Shown here: positions 11,048 to 21,879 of the stretch, in pieces
Position numbering within the stretch: the stretch's first letter is position 1
How the letters are laid out: every line of letters starts with the position of its first letter
Assembly (NCBI GenBank): GCA_945643635.1
Contig: CALZFC010000267.1
Span: 682,001 to 746,000, forward strand
Direction of reading: 5' to 3'
Source: Allodiplogaster sudhausi
Taxonomy: Eukaryota > Nematoda > Chromadorea > Rhabditida > Diplogasteridae
Length of the DNA: 64,000 nt
The notes under the pieces: model-generated
What the model saw: only the letters and a program-made list of their open reading frames with translations
Database searches by the model: none
Told to the model about the DNA's origin: nothing
Position numbers and translations under genes: made by a program

Positions 11048-12079
11048 CAGGCAACCTCTGCCAGAATTCAACAATGGACGGCCGCCCTTATCATCTGGAT
11101 AAGTTGTTCAGAATTCAGATCGCTAGTGCGGGTAGTGTGGTGGTTTTTTTTTGTTGCAGTCTGGGTGTCGGGTTCGGTTCCCCTTGGGTGAAAATATCTC
11201 TCATTCTGGTTCCAGCTATACGACGACGACGCAGCGACTCCTGACAATAAAAGGTCAGTTCCTACTCACTTTTGCGGTTTTTGTATTGCTTGTAGGATAA
11301 CGATTTGAATCCTTTAAACTTATTTTCGGTCTTTTCTTAGCCATTTGAATGTTTTTCAAGCATTTTTCATGTTTTATACCCTTGCGAATGGCTCCTGCTA
11401 CACTGACGTTCTTAAGGATTACTTGTTTAGTGTAATAAAGGGTTTTGTATAATAAATATGCTTAAAAGTATAATAAATATGCCTAAAAACCAGTGTTTCC
11501 AGCTGCATGTTAACAGTGAGCGGACATAAAGATGTGAAGGGGGCGTGGCTTAAGACCCGCAGCGGCCGCAGCGGTCAAACGTAACATTTTTGTTAAACCC
11601 TGCATGTTACGCCGCGCGTAACATTTCGGGTTGCGCATTAAATGTAACGTCCAGAGCTACATGAGACGTTCCGGTGCATTTCAATAACAAAAATGTGAAG
11701 AACAAATGTTACCTTCACATTTTTGTTATTAACATCCTTCTCTGTGTGCGGAAGTGTCTGCCAACGTTCGAATTTCTCCCGGTTGATGTCGAAAATGTGG
11801 AGATTATCGAAGGACATTTCAACCAGTACGGGATTCTTATATACATATTAAACACTAAATTATTTTTTTAATTAAAAGACTAATTTGCAACAAAGCAAAT
11901 ATTGCAGTAAATATAAAAAAATGGCATTAGAAACAAAATAAAAAAAATATGTAAATAAAGTGAAAAAATATTTACCATACTAAAAAACGGCCACCACAGA
12001 AAACAATAATGTCCCGCATACTAGCTGGCGTGTCTCTATGTATGTCTCTCTCATGCTCTGTATTCTCCCACTCTTCTCA

Positions 12080-12270
12080 CACCCGAGGGTGCTATTTTTC
12101 AATACCCTTGCGGGGGTAGGGGTACTGTTAGAGGGAGTGGTTCCATTGTTCAATGTGATTCACTAACAGTATGACAACAACAGTTTATTCTTGAAAAATA
12201 AAAGATTTATAGCTCTCCTTCGATGAAATCATCAAAGGAATATCCGTTTTACCGTAGATTTTGAATGAGT
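12080..12270. mobile_element. Old copy of the 8914-9284 MITE
   Basis: The stretch follows the interior of the 8914-9284 element in order: GGGTGCTATTTTTCAAT, the G-rich block, CAATGTGATT, AGATTTATAGCTC, GGAATATCCGTTTTAC and GATTTTGAATGA. It is diverged and its right terminal repeat is not evident. Confidence 0.65.
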
Positions 12271-12857
12271 TTGCCATCAGGATGCAGAAAGTTTTGGAAC
12301 TTTCGGAAAGTTCCAAAATGTCTTATCAAATTGTGCGTTTCTCGATAAACGCACGTCTATTTGGTTTTCATATTTACATTCATGCACTTTGGTTTAACCA
12401 TAATCGAATGTTAAAATGTCAAAATCGGCAGGCCTCAAAAGTTTCCATTTTATCGACACATAATTGGCGCATTCAAAATAAGCATACCTTTGTTTGGCTG
12501 GCTTTTTGTAAACTGTCCTAATTGTCGCGGGGGCAAATTGCCTTGTCCGGGAGGCCCTCCCAGTTCTCCCCCCCCAATGCGGGACTCTGCTGACATGAGG
12601 CGGCAGGAAGCGGTGGAATAAGATGACGGCCAGCTACCGGAAGAAGTAAAAAGTTTCCACAATGAAGAGTAGCAACTTCCGAGTGTTCGCGGCGGTCATG
12701 GACATTTTCTCGCTTTATCTCTCTTCTTTACCTCTCTCTCTCTTCTTTGTCTCTTGCATATAGCTTTTATAGGGGGTTCTTAAGTTCCCTCCGTAGTCTT
12801 CTTATTTTTGCAGAAAATATCTAGTGAGGTAGCGTTTTAAATTGCATGTTTCGACAG

Positions 12858-13145
12858 TTGCAGCACTACCCTGATTGTGAGATGCTGCTCGGTTCAGAGC
12901 ATGTGGCTGTAGCTGTTGACTTCCGCTTCGAAGGCATCTCCTTTGCCGTGATGCCATCTGCAATGTTAGCGCCAATTAAAACGGACATGTTAATCGCTTT
13001 TAAGGAATGTGCGCTGCCTTCTCTTCGTCTGCTTTCTTCATCTGCTTCTAAAAAGAAAACCCCCACCACAACGGACATTGCACTAGAGGCGTCGCAGGAT
13101 AGAGCTTCTGCAGAAAGCGTGGACTGTTTTCAACTGTGTGCTTAA
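12858..13145 (+). CDS. Possible terminal exon, unknown protein
   Basis: A 288-base open stretch begins after a TTTCGACAG acceptor and ends at TAA. It encodes about 95 residues beginning LQHYPDCEMLLGS, with a hydrophobic middle, a Ser-rich SSSASKKK segment and a Cys-ending tail. Amino-acid composition looks protein-like rather than random. AT-rich sequence typical of a 3' end follows. No upstream exon could be joined with confidence; a short ATG frame at about 12661 (MKSSNFRVF..) is one possibility. No family is recognised. Confidence 0.3.
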   Translation: MQHYPDCEMLLGSEHVAVAVDFRFEGISFAVMPSAMLAPIKTDMLIAFKECALPSLRLLSSSASKKKTPTTTDIALEASQDRASAESVDCFQLCA

Positions 13146-13670
13146 AAATATATTTATATTTATGTATATGTTTAAAAAATCCATAAACAATGTCTGCATG
13201 ATATTTAACTGACTTTTTGTATTGAAAATTTAAGAGATATGTACTCTAAAATGCATTGAATCCGCATGAATGAATTGTATATGCCGCAATGTTAGAATGT
13301 GCGGAAGATGGACAAATATAAATGGTATATATCATTTGACTTTGAACAGTTAGAGCTCTTTATTCAATGTAAAAGGAAGTAACAACATGGACAAGTAAAC
13401 GAAGAAAGAAATACTGGCAGGCATGAGCTATACAGGTGCAAATGAAGGACAAGAGAGGGAGCAAAGTATGTGGAAACAATAATCAGGATTGGAAACAGGG
13501 GCTTTTCACTTAACTACGTTTCAGCTAACACTGGAAGTACATTTGTATGTATATCGCAAATGCAAAATAGGAGAATAAAAATATGAATTGCCATAAAAGT
13601 TGGCGCTCCTTCAGAGTGGGGGATGAGGGCCTTGACGGCATCGCTTGCGTAGATTCGGATTCAGCATGAT
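13146..13670. other. Non-coding stretch
   Basis: AT-rich sequence between the possible terminal exon and the 3' end of DCAF1 copy B. I see no exon, repeat or RNA gene here. Confidence 0.5.
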
Positions 13671-15036
13671 TTAGGAGCTGCCTTGGCGCGGCCCGAGTGC
13701 CGGGTCGTACATCTCGTTCAGGCTTCGCTCTTCATCTCCATCTTCCTCTCCATCCTCTCCCTCATCTTCCCGTGCTCGAACGCGGCCAAACTATATTATA
13801 ATCACGGTAAATTATACAAGATTTAATGAAATTAGGTAAAGAATCTATTAAATAACACCAACAGTCTTGCTTGAAGGATACCAACCTCGTGGATACGGCA
13901 GATGGTCTCATAGCCTCCGTTGAAGCGGGGGATTAGCTCCACAGTTGCGAGGCTGCGATCCGAGTGGTCTAAGCACACGCTGCGGATCGTCTTGCGGAAG
14001 TCAGTCGTTGAGATGACCTTTCAACAAGAGATTCGCTTATATTTCCTCTTTCAGCTTGAGTTAAACTGACAGAGTAGTCAATGGAAGATAATGTCCGAAG
14101 ATACGGCAAAAACTGGAGTTTAAATGGACGGCTTTCCATTCGCTGCACTGCCATTATGATATTGCCCGAAGATGTGAAGTGAAGTTGGCATTTATCGAGA
14201 GCGGGTACAGAATGCAGCAGGCCGAATGTACGCACATCCCACTTCAATTTCAACATAACCAAATCAACTTACATATTAAGTCAGTCAACTTCTGATAGAA
14301 TTAGTTTTATTTCAAATTTTTAGACGAATTTTCACTCACTCATGGTATTAAAAAAGGTAAGAATAAAAAAGCGCTAACCACTTCCGAATTGATGATAACC
14401 TCATTGCCATGCGGATGGAAGACTCCGCCATTGCCATAGTTGAATCGGTCGAACTCATAGATTAGTGGGTTTGCCAGTCGGGGATCGAAGAGGTAAGAGT
14501 CATGGAGGATAAGACGATCGTTGGGGCAAAACGTGGCAGCGGAGTATGTGTACCACTTCCGGGGAATCTTCATCACACAAGTCGATCGCGATATCAAAGA
14601 GCTATAAGGATTCGATTCGTAATAACTCCTTTTTCATTCCCGCTGCAAAATATATTGGATACCTCCTTCCCTTTAACTCAACCCTGGAGGAAATTATGGA
14701 TTGTAAGTTCCAACTTACAGTAGCCGTGGATGTCCCGACTACCGTATCCTGAGCGCCGTAATTAAATGCAACGAAATTCTCGTAAGGGAAGTCCAGCATA
14801 CGCTCATGAGTTTCACGGAGTCGCCACAGCGTAGTGAAAGGATTCATGATGAAGGTCGACGTGAGAAGCATTGAACCATCCTGGAGATAAAGAATTGGGT
14901 TGATTTTAATTGTGTGCAAAGAAATATTTGAATAATTATTTTGTTTTTCGGAATAATTTTAAGATCTTTTTGGTGTTTATTTCAAAGTGATATTTACCGG
15001 CTTATTTTTAATTCTACAGGACACAAATGGGCTTAC

Positions 15037-15676
15037 AAGGGAATGGTCACGGCTTCTCCCGAGGTGAAATGAGCTACATATATGTATACCGTTCGAAAGC
15101 TCTCGTCGAGCAGATAACGAATATCATGATAAAATTTGCGAACGGATTTTTTTTCGATCGGATTTTTGAAAAATAGTGGCATCGCGACTCTAATTCTTAA
15201 TTCAGGTGTTTGCGTATAAACGTTTATTTTTTTTATACGGAATGTAGCCAAGTTGCTCGTACATAAAACAAAGATGCAGGTAGAAATAATGTGTCAACAG
15301 TTGTTTAATGCAATAACATGAACATTTTGAGAGAGATGAACATTTTTGAGTAAATAAATATTTACATCTAAATACAAACTGCCTACTATTATTTTTAATT
15401 TTGAAAACGACTTGAAAATTAGGAATTAGTGGCTTAAAATAATTTAAAAAATAAGTTTAAAAATCGCTTTGGTTAAAAACAAAAAGATTACTTTTCACCA
15501 AAGGGGACGGACCACTTTGGTGAAAATGGCATAAACAATATTGCTCCAATAAAAGTGAGTTAATAGGTTTACATGGTTAATATTTTTTACCATGTTTTTC
15601 GTTATCTGCTCGACGAGAGCTTTGAACTGCATGTAGCTTATTTAATAGCCTCTGGGGAAGCCGAGACCATTCCCTT
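15037..15676. mobile_element. Foldback element with ~90-base inverted ends, in a DCAF1 copy B intron
   Basis: Ends AAGGGAATGG..CCATTCCCTT continue as about 90 bases of imperfect inverted repeat (for example AAAGCTCTCGTCGAGCAGAT). Aligning the intron with copy C (26892-26930) shows a clean insertion between GTTTGCTGAT and GTAAGCCCATTTGTGTCCTG. Interior blocks (GATGCAGGTAGAAATAAT, GAATTAGTGGCTTAAA, CACTTTGGTGAAAA) are shared with the element at 24579-25295. There is no reading frame of note. Confidence 0.85.
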
Positions 15677-16229
15677 ATCAGCAAACCTTGCTTGGTGTGA
15701 TGGCAGAAACGACCGATTGGTGGCATTGCATCATCGCGTCTTCTTGGCCCGACTCGACATTCAGCCAGTGGATAAAGCCCGACTCCGTTCCAACAATCAG
15801 GTGCTTGTCGTCGATCTATGCCATTTCAGAAATAAAAAAGGTGGAGGGGGGGGGGGGTGGGAGTCATGGGTGATCTTGCTCGTTAGAAGTGATGAGAGGG
15901 AGTCGCGAGAGAATTTGGCGGACTTCGGTATGGCGAGCGAGGGAGCAAAGTAGACGGCAGTTCAAAGCACGGTATTGGTCAGATTCTGGGTGCAGCTTAC
16001 AGCTGCTCAAATTAGCTAGGAGCATCTGCAAGCGCTTAATTTTAATTTAACCTAATTTCTCTGTCTCCCTATCTCCCATACTTTTGTCTCTCACTTTGAT
16101 TCCATGATACTTCCGAATCGATTGGACCATCTTCTTAAAGATCTCTTGACCTTCCTCATGATTCTCGCTACTTATGCATTTTCTTGTCGATGATTAGTCG
16201 GTTATGGGCATTCGTGGCTGAATACAGGG

Positions 16230-16380
16230 AAAAAAATGAAAGAAAAGAAATAAATAAAGTAGAAAGAAGGAAAGAAGGATAGGAGAAAAGAAGGAGAGAA
16301 CAAAAGAAAGAAAGGAAAGAAAGAAAAGAATGAAAAGAAAAGAAAGAAACCAAAGAAAAGAAAGAGAATGAAAGAGAAAT
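16230..16380. repeat. AAAGA-type microsatellite
   Basis: Imperfect GAAAGAAAAG repeats in an intron of DCAF1 copy B. The corresponding introns of A and C are CT-rich in the gene direction as well. Confidence 0.9.
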
Positions 16381-19300
16381 GACAAACAAATAGTGAACCT
16401 CCTTTTCAACATCTATAGTCGATCCAACGCAAGGGAGGATCACGTTGACCGCAGAAATCTGCACCGATTTCTCATGATATGGATTTCCGGAGAGAAATAT
16501 GAGGTGTCTGCAAGATGACATGTTGCTAACACAAGCTGAAATCACTCTTATAGTCAGAATCACGACGCTGTATCCACAATTCTCTCTTTTCTAATGGTAA
16601 AACTTACTGGATTGGTAGTGGGATAAATTTATCCGACGCTTCTTCTTCATCTTCAGCGGAGGGCTCACAGAGATCTCTCTGGACGCAAGGAAGAACTGCG
16701 GTTACCCGGAGCACGTCCAGAGCATTCTTCATCGCCTCTGTCCTATACTTTGATTCTCAGTAATCAAACATGATAAGGGCAGCACATACATAATTAAATC
16801 ACGGCAAGGAGGACCTGGAGAAATGAAGCAATGACCTCTTTTTCATGGGAAATCATAAAGTCTCTACAAAGAAATCATCGAAAAAATACAAATTATACAA
16901 CAATTTCGAAATGAAATAAGTAGCGTACCTTCTACAAGTGAACCAGCTGTCGGACTTGCAGATGATAGAGTAGAGAATGCGAGTGAAGCCGAGACGGTGC
17001 AACTCTTCGATGGCCAGCCATGAGAAGGACGGGGAGCGAGCAGAGACTGTCAGAGTGGACAGCGCCAGGCGAATTCCTTCCTCGTCTAATTCTATCAACT
17101 ACAATATCCATCTCATTCTATTGATAACGCAGTGCATCTAAATAGAATGTTAATAGGCATATTATTCGGGAGGCTTCCCAGGAGAAAGCGGGTGAGTCTA
17201 TGTACACACATAGTTGTACTGGAGCGAAATATATCCCGAAAACAACATTTGTTCAGGTAGAAAATAGTTGTTATCGATTTTACAGACCCACCCTCATTTG
17301 CTCTTGACTGCCATTGCCCACATGGAACTTGAATCAACTTTATAGGTAAAGGGTTACCTTAAAAGGCCGACTGCACTCTATTTGAAGACAATCAAGCCCC
17401 ACCACCTCTTTGCGCCAGTTCCTCGACAATGGCAGTTATTCCTTCCATCTATCTTACTTTTCACTCTGACTGCTTTCGGTATGATACTCAATTTACTATG
17501 GTGTCTGTTAAAAAAAAGATGAAACAAACTATTAATTGTTACAACACCATTAGCTATCAACATGTTACTTTCTGGAATAAAAACTGTCCCTTTACTTCAA
17601 AAGAAGCGTATACAATTTCGTATAAAATTGAACAGTGTACCTTATAAGGTAGAATGGTCTGTTCGAAATAATATCTGGACTCCTCTTCGTTCTTCCCTGT
17701 GGACGTCAGAATAGGGCCGCGAAGCTTGGAGATGCGCACATTGACGTGCGCGAACGCATAGCTATGTACATATGTACAACACATGGTTTCATCTCCCTTG
17801 CAGAGGAGTCCGGTCTAACACTTATACCACTCAGCAACAAGAGCAAATGCAAGTGTTTTGAATAATAGACATCGCGGCTAAGTGGTACCCTTCATACATA
17901 GCTATGCTCAGTTGTCGAGTGGCCTCAGCTCAGAGTTAAAGAGATACCATTCCATGTACTACATATATATTTTACGACCTATCCACACATGACGTACAAA
18001 TTCCGTTTTTATTCTCCCCACTTTGCTTTTGGCTCCAGTAACAGGCTCATTTTCTTAGCTGTCGGCAGCGGCATTTATTCACTCCCTCAGCTTCAACCAA
18101 CCTTCGCAGACACGTGCATGCATTCTTGACAGTCTCAAAGGAAGGCCGAAATTATAGAGTCAATGTGCTTATCTGCAACCATAAGGAATACTGGTAAGAC
18201 AAGTTTTTAGGAAAGTTAAATATATTAAAATGTCAGACATAATTGAAGAGATGAAGGAGGCCGTTGCGCTGGTCGAATCTCTGGAGGATGGCAAGGTAGG
18301 AGAGGGAATGCGTGAAGAACATCACAGCTGCTGTCTTTCCACTCTCGTGGCTGTGCTCCATCAACCAGAGTGCGTAACTAAATAAGAAAGAGAGATAGAG
18401 AGTGGGAGATAGAAAGAGAGAGACCGAGGGAGAGAGGGGAACGAAAGATAGAAGAGTATCCCTTACTCAAGGAGTTCGTCTAGTTGATGGTTCGGGAGTC
18501 GGCAGACCTTCTCCATGACATCTGATTGTGAGGAGCACGCCATTTGGGATATGCAAGTGCCCACGCCGGCAGAAGTGAGAGAGGAGCGAGGCACTTTGAG
18601 CAGGGCGGCTATCCCTCCTTTTTCAATGAAATCCAGCGCCACTTCATTTTGAACCAGCATAGAAGCGAGGTGCTGTAAGCAGACTAGAATAAACACTTAA
18701 GGAACTATATTAAAAGCTAGAAAGGGTTACTAACCTTCAAACCATCCAAAGTGATTTGAGTGTCCTCAGAAAAGTCCATGCCGATAGAGTTAAAGTTGGG
18801 GCCGAGTGAATTTTCTTCGTACTCGAGAGACATGCAGGAAAGAGAGCAAGAGTGCAATTGAAATACGAATGAGATAATAAACAAGCGCAAATTCACAAAA
18901 GGAACCAAAGCTTATTGTTAGGTCCTTTTTAATAGAGCCTCTCTGTAAGCTTCTCTCACGACTACACAAGGCCTGCTCTTTGAATACTCTCTTTTTTTTT
19001 ATAATTAAGAGCGAAATGCGCTGCACATACGATTTGGTCACAATGTTTGACTATAATTGAGTGAAATAATTGCATAATTATTTGCACCGCATCCAGATGC
19101 GAGCTGAGAATTGAAGACAAGTACGCAAATGCTATCAATTCGCATGATTTATGTAGATTACACGATCAACCTAAAAAAAAACACACATTTTTCATTGCTG
19201 TCCTATGGGCAAACGACATGTGTTCACTTAAATTTCCTAAAAGAAAGGTAACAAAACAGTGTTTTAAGGATTTCTATTACATTAATGGGTGAATTGGCTT

Positions 19301-19757
19301 TGGTCAATAAACATCGACCTTGAAAATATGAACTTTTTTTAATTAAAAATTAATGGAAATTTGACGGGGGTAATTAACTTCGGTCGTCAATACCCGCCGT
19401 CCTCTTTCAGTGTTCTCTCGACACAGACGGCTGATGGTGACCGTAGTGAAATCGTCCTAAGTCAAACAGCTTGCTTATACATCATTAAGCAATAATCCTT
19501 CATACTTTCGAAGTCGATGTTTTAGACCACAGCAAATTCACTAATGAAGAGAAGGCACACTTTTTCCTACCTCATTACTTTACTTACCGAGTTGGAGGAA
19601 AAGGTTCGGAAGGAGTGGGGGATGAGGAGAGAGGAAAGACGAGTGAGGGAGGCAGAGAGAAGTTAGGGAAGGAAGGGACTCAGAAGATGCGCACGCCTCC
19701 ACGGGGAGTCCTCATGGAAAGAATTCTCTGTTATTCATTACGTTTCCTTTGTCGCAC

Positions 19758-20824
19758 ATACAGTCCCGCCCAGGATCTTGGTACCGAGGATGCGTCGGAC
19801 GCATCGGATCCTTGTTAATAACTATTTTCCTAGGACATGCTAAAATATTTTAACTGGTACATTAGTTTGCTTATAGAGAACGGATGCTACTGATAAAAAA
19901 ATCGATAATTTCTAATCATTTGATAAGAAGTTATCAATTTTTGCTTATAAAAAATTTCATTTCTTATATTTTTCAATGAAATTTCTCCTGCACCATTATT
20001 TTGTCTCTACCCACATCCCCAAATAATAAAATAGAAATTGTATCATTGATAACGGAAATCGATAAATCAGACCTTATCACGCATGTTCATTAGCTGAGCA
20101 GATTCGCCTAACGATTCTGAATCTAATTATGTATTCAGTTTTCGAAATAAAGTGTCGGTTAACAATATATTTTCGATTGTGTGTATTTTGCATTACTTTC
20201 ATCAGAAAGAACAGGGCAGAGAGGCTTCTCATGCCGAGGGGGCGGGGCCTAACCCTTTTTTTCTCTGCCTGTGCTATTTCGCTACCTCAAACTTGGGTAA
20301 TTAAACCGAAGACGAAAAGGTCGCGCGTTTTATTTCTAAGGTACAATGTTAGTGCAGCAACCTAGATTTGAACCATCATACCGTGCCAAAATTTTGACAA
20401 AGTCCAAGACAATGGGGAATCCTGAATAAAGTAAGGTAAAGTACACACAATCAAAAATATATTGTTAACCGGCATTTATTTGAAAACTGATTACATAATT
20501 AGTTTCAGAATCGTTAGTAGAATCTTCTGAGCTAATGAACATGCGTGATAAGGTCTGATTTATCGATTTCCGTTATCAATGAAACAATCTCTATTTTTAT
20601 TATTTGAGGATGTGGGTAGAGACAAAATAATGGTGCAGGAGAAATTTCATTGAAAAATATAAGAAATGAAATATTTTATAAGTAAAAACTGATAACTTCT
20701 TATCAAATGATTAGAAATTATCGATTTTTTATCTGTAGCATCCGTTCTCTATAAGCAAACTAATGTACAAGTTAAAATATTTTACCATGTCCTAGGAAAA
20801 TAGTTATTAACAAGGATGCATTGG
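19758..20824. mobile_element. Foldback element at the centre of the DCAF1 B/C inversion
   Basis: The left arm (about 19806-20115) and right arm (about 20490-20824) are inverted copies of each other through CCTAGGACATG, AAACTAATGTAC, ATCATTTGATAAGAAG, TTTTGTCTCTACCCACATCC and AACATGCGTGATAAGG. The left end carries about 50 further bases (ACAGTCCCGCCCAGG..TTGGTACC) that also occur, inverted, at 28690-28768. The right arm is cut off where the DCAF1 copy C flank begins (20825). No transposase frame is visible in the 370-base centre. Confidence 0.8.
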
Positions 20825-21879
20825 AACTATGAAAGCTTGAAATATGGGGCTCGCCGCGCTGGAGTTGGATGCACATCTGGGGTCAGTGCACCGCACTTTG
20901 TTGAGATATATAAACAAAGATGTAAACATAGGATTTAGACAACTTTGGAAGTCTTTGATGTTTCCTGATCGATTATTTCTGTGTGGCAGTACAAATCAGC
21001 AGGTCTGCGGATTAAAAATGGAACTTAGAAATCTTTTCACATGTCCAAAAATAAACAAGAAGAAAGAGCATGAAATTTGCTATAAGTTAACATCTTTCAA
21101 TCGAATTCAGATCAACGATTTTTTTTTTGTTATAAGTCATAAGAATAGGGCATCTGCTTGTAAACATTATTCAAGGAAAGGCGCAGAAAAAAATTGGAAT
21201 ATTCTAATTCGAATTACCTTTAAAAAATATTATTGGGCAGAATGCAAGTGGATGATAACAAAAATCGTACATTTGAAACTTTATTGAGAGAACTTTTCTT
21301 TTTTTATTAAAGGTGCTGTATATATGGTTTTCTCTTCATTAGTGAATTCGCTGTGGTCTCACCCCTGTCAAATTTCCATAAATTTGTAAAAAAAAAATAC
21401 CTTTCAAAGTTTTGAGGTTGATGTTTTCGACCAGAGCCAATTCATCCCTCAAGACGAATGCTGAAAACACTGTGTTTTTTCATCTTTTCTTTCAGGAAAA
21501 TGAAGTGAACACTTATCGTTTGCCCCTAACACTTTTGCAGGACAGCAGTGAAAAAGGATTTTTCAGGTTGACCGTTGAATATAAATTATGCAAATTTATG
21601 GCATTTGCGTACTTGTCTTCAATTCTCAGCTCGCATCTGCATTCGGTGCAGATAATTATGCAATTATTTCACTCCATTATAGTCAAACATTGTGACCTCA
21701 TCGAATGAGCAGCGCATTTCGCTCCGTATTATAAAAAAATTCGCAGTGCAGGGCTTAACACAGCAGTGATCGAGTCAAAAACAGCCTAAGCGTTGGCTTC
21801 TTTTCTGAATTTGCGCGGGTTTATGATCTCATTCGTTTTTCTAGTTTCTGCACGTCTCTCTCGTGCGAAGGAAATTCAC

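Larger units (their letters stand above)
9560..11748. mobile_element. 2.19-kb insertion with CACACAGA ends and clustered GTAACATT motifs
   Basis: The element begins CACACAGAAAAAAATGTTATG and ends TCTGTGTG, giving 8-base inverted ends, and is flanked by CG on both sides. The unoccupied site is preserved in the kelch paralogue at about 33231-33245, where GACCGG(G)TCC runs straight into GGAAGTGT. Both subterminal 200-base zones carry many copies of (A)TGTTACG or its reverse complement. The interior holds two CT microsatellites, possible splice-bounded fragments (11051-11131 and 11216-11253), and no transposase that I can see. It is probably non-autonomous. Clustered subterminal motifs recall hAT-like transposase-binding sites, but a 2-base duplication does not fit hAT. 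Confidence 0.75.
8457..12060 (-). pseudogene. Kelch-repeat protein gene, copy 1, split by insertions
   Basis: This is a decayed paralogue of the minus-strand gene at 31831-33935. Pieces read 5'->3' are a kelch strand with DIIVFCGG (about 12000-12050), the strand NLHIFDINRE..LP (about 11749-11830), then DPVSNFF (about 9500-9559), and the terminal exon ending ARFGFGV..ITDILYAE with stop at 8457-8459. A 2.19-kb element (9560-11748) separates LP from DPV, which are contiguous in copy 2. A MITE (8914-9284) sits further downstream. The middle kelch exons of copy 2 are missing or unrecognisable here. The homologous 3' flank (8200-8456 against 31640-31830) shows that this was a genomic duplication. 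I cannot tell which kelch family the gene belongs to. Confidence 0.65.
13671..18835 (-). pseudogene. DCAF1: DCAF1 (VprBP/Mahjong) copy B; WD40 half best preserved
   Basis: Read on the minus strand, exons are about 18735-18830 (..DTQITLDGLK), 18467-18672, 18239-18377, about 18083-18172, about 17640-17790, 16929-17098, about 16612-16740, about 16395-16530, about 16110-16220 and about 15890-16025. WD40 exons are 15687-15815 (IDDKHLIVGT..), about 14720-14882, about 14370-14590, about 14060-14241 (starting WDVRTFGLLHSVPALD), about 13885-14020 and 13671-13800 (acidic end). The linker and LisH-like part present in copy C is missing between 15890 and 15815. The exon at 18172 has an in-frame TAA (18152-18154) where copy C has CAA. 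The last exon stops earlier than in C. Donors such as GTAAGG, GTAAGT and GTACGC are intact. A foldback element (15037-15676) interrupts one intron. The WD40 part could still be expressed. Confidence 0.85.

Noticed and set aside
10391..11191. Ser/Leu-rich frames over 100 residues
   Set aside because: CT microsatellite translated; no domain or splice structure.
11051..11253. Possible captured gene exons inside the 2.19-kb element
   Set aside because: The splice-bounded pieces are open singly, but the join gives an immediate stop in the frames tried. Kept only as a remark.
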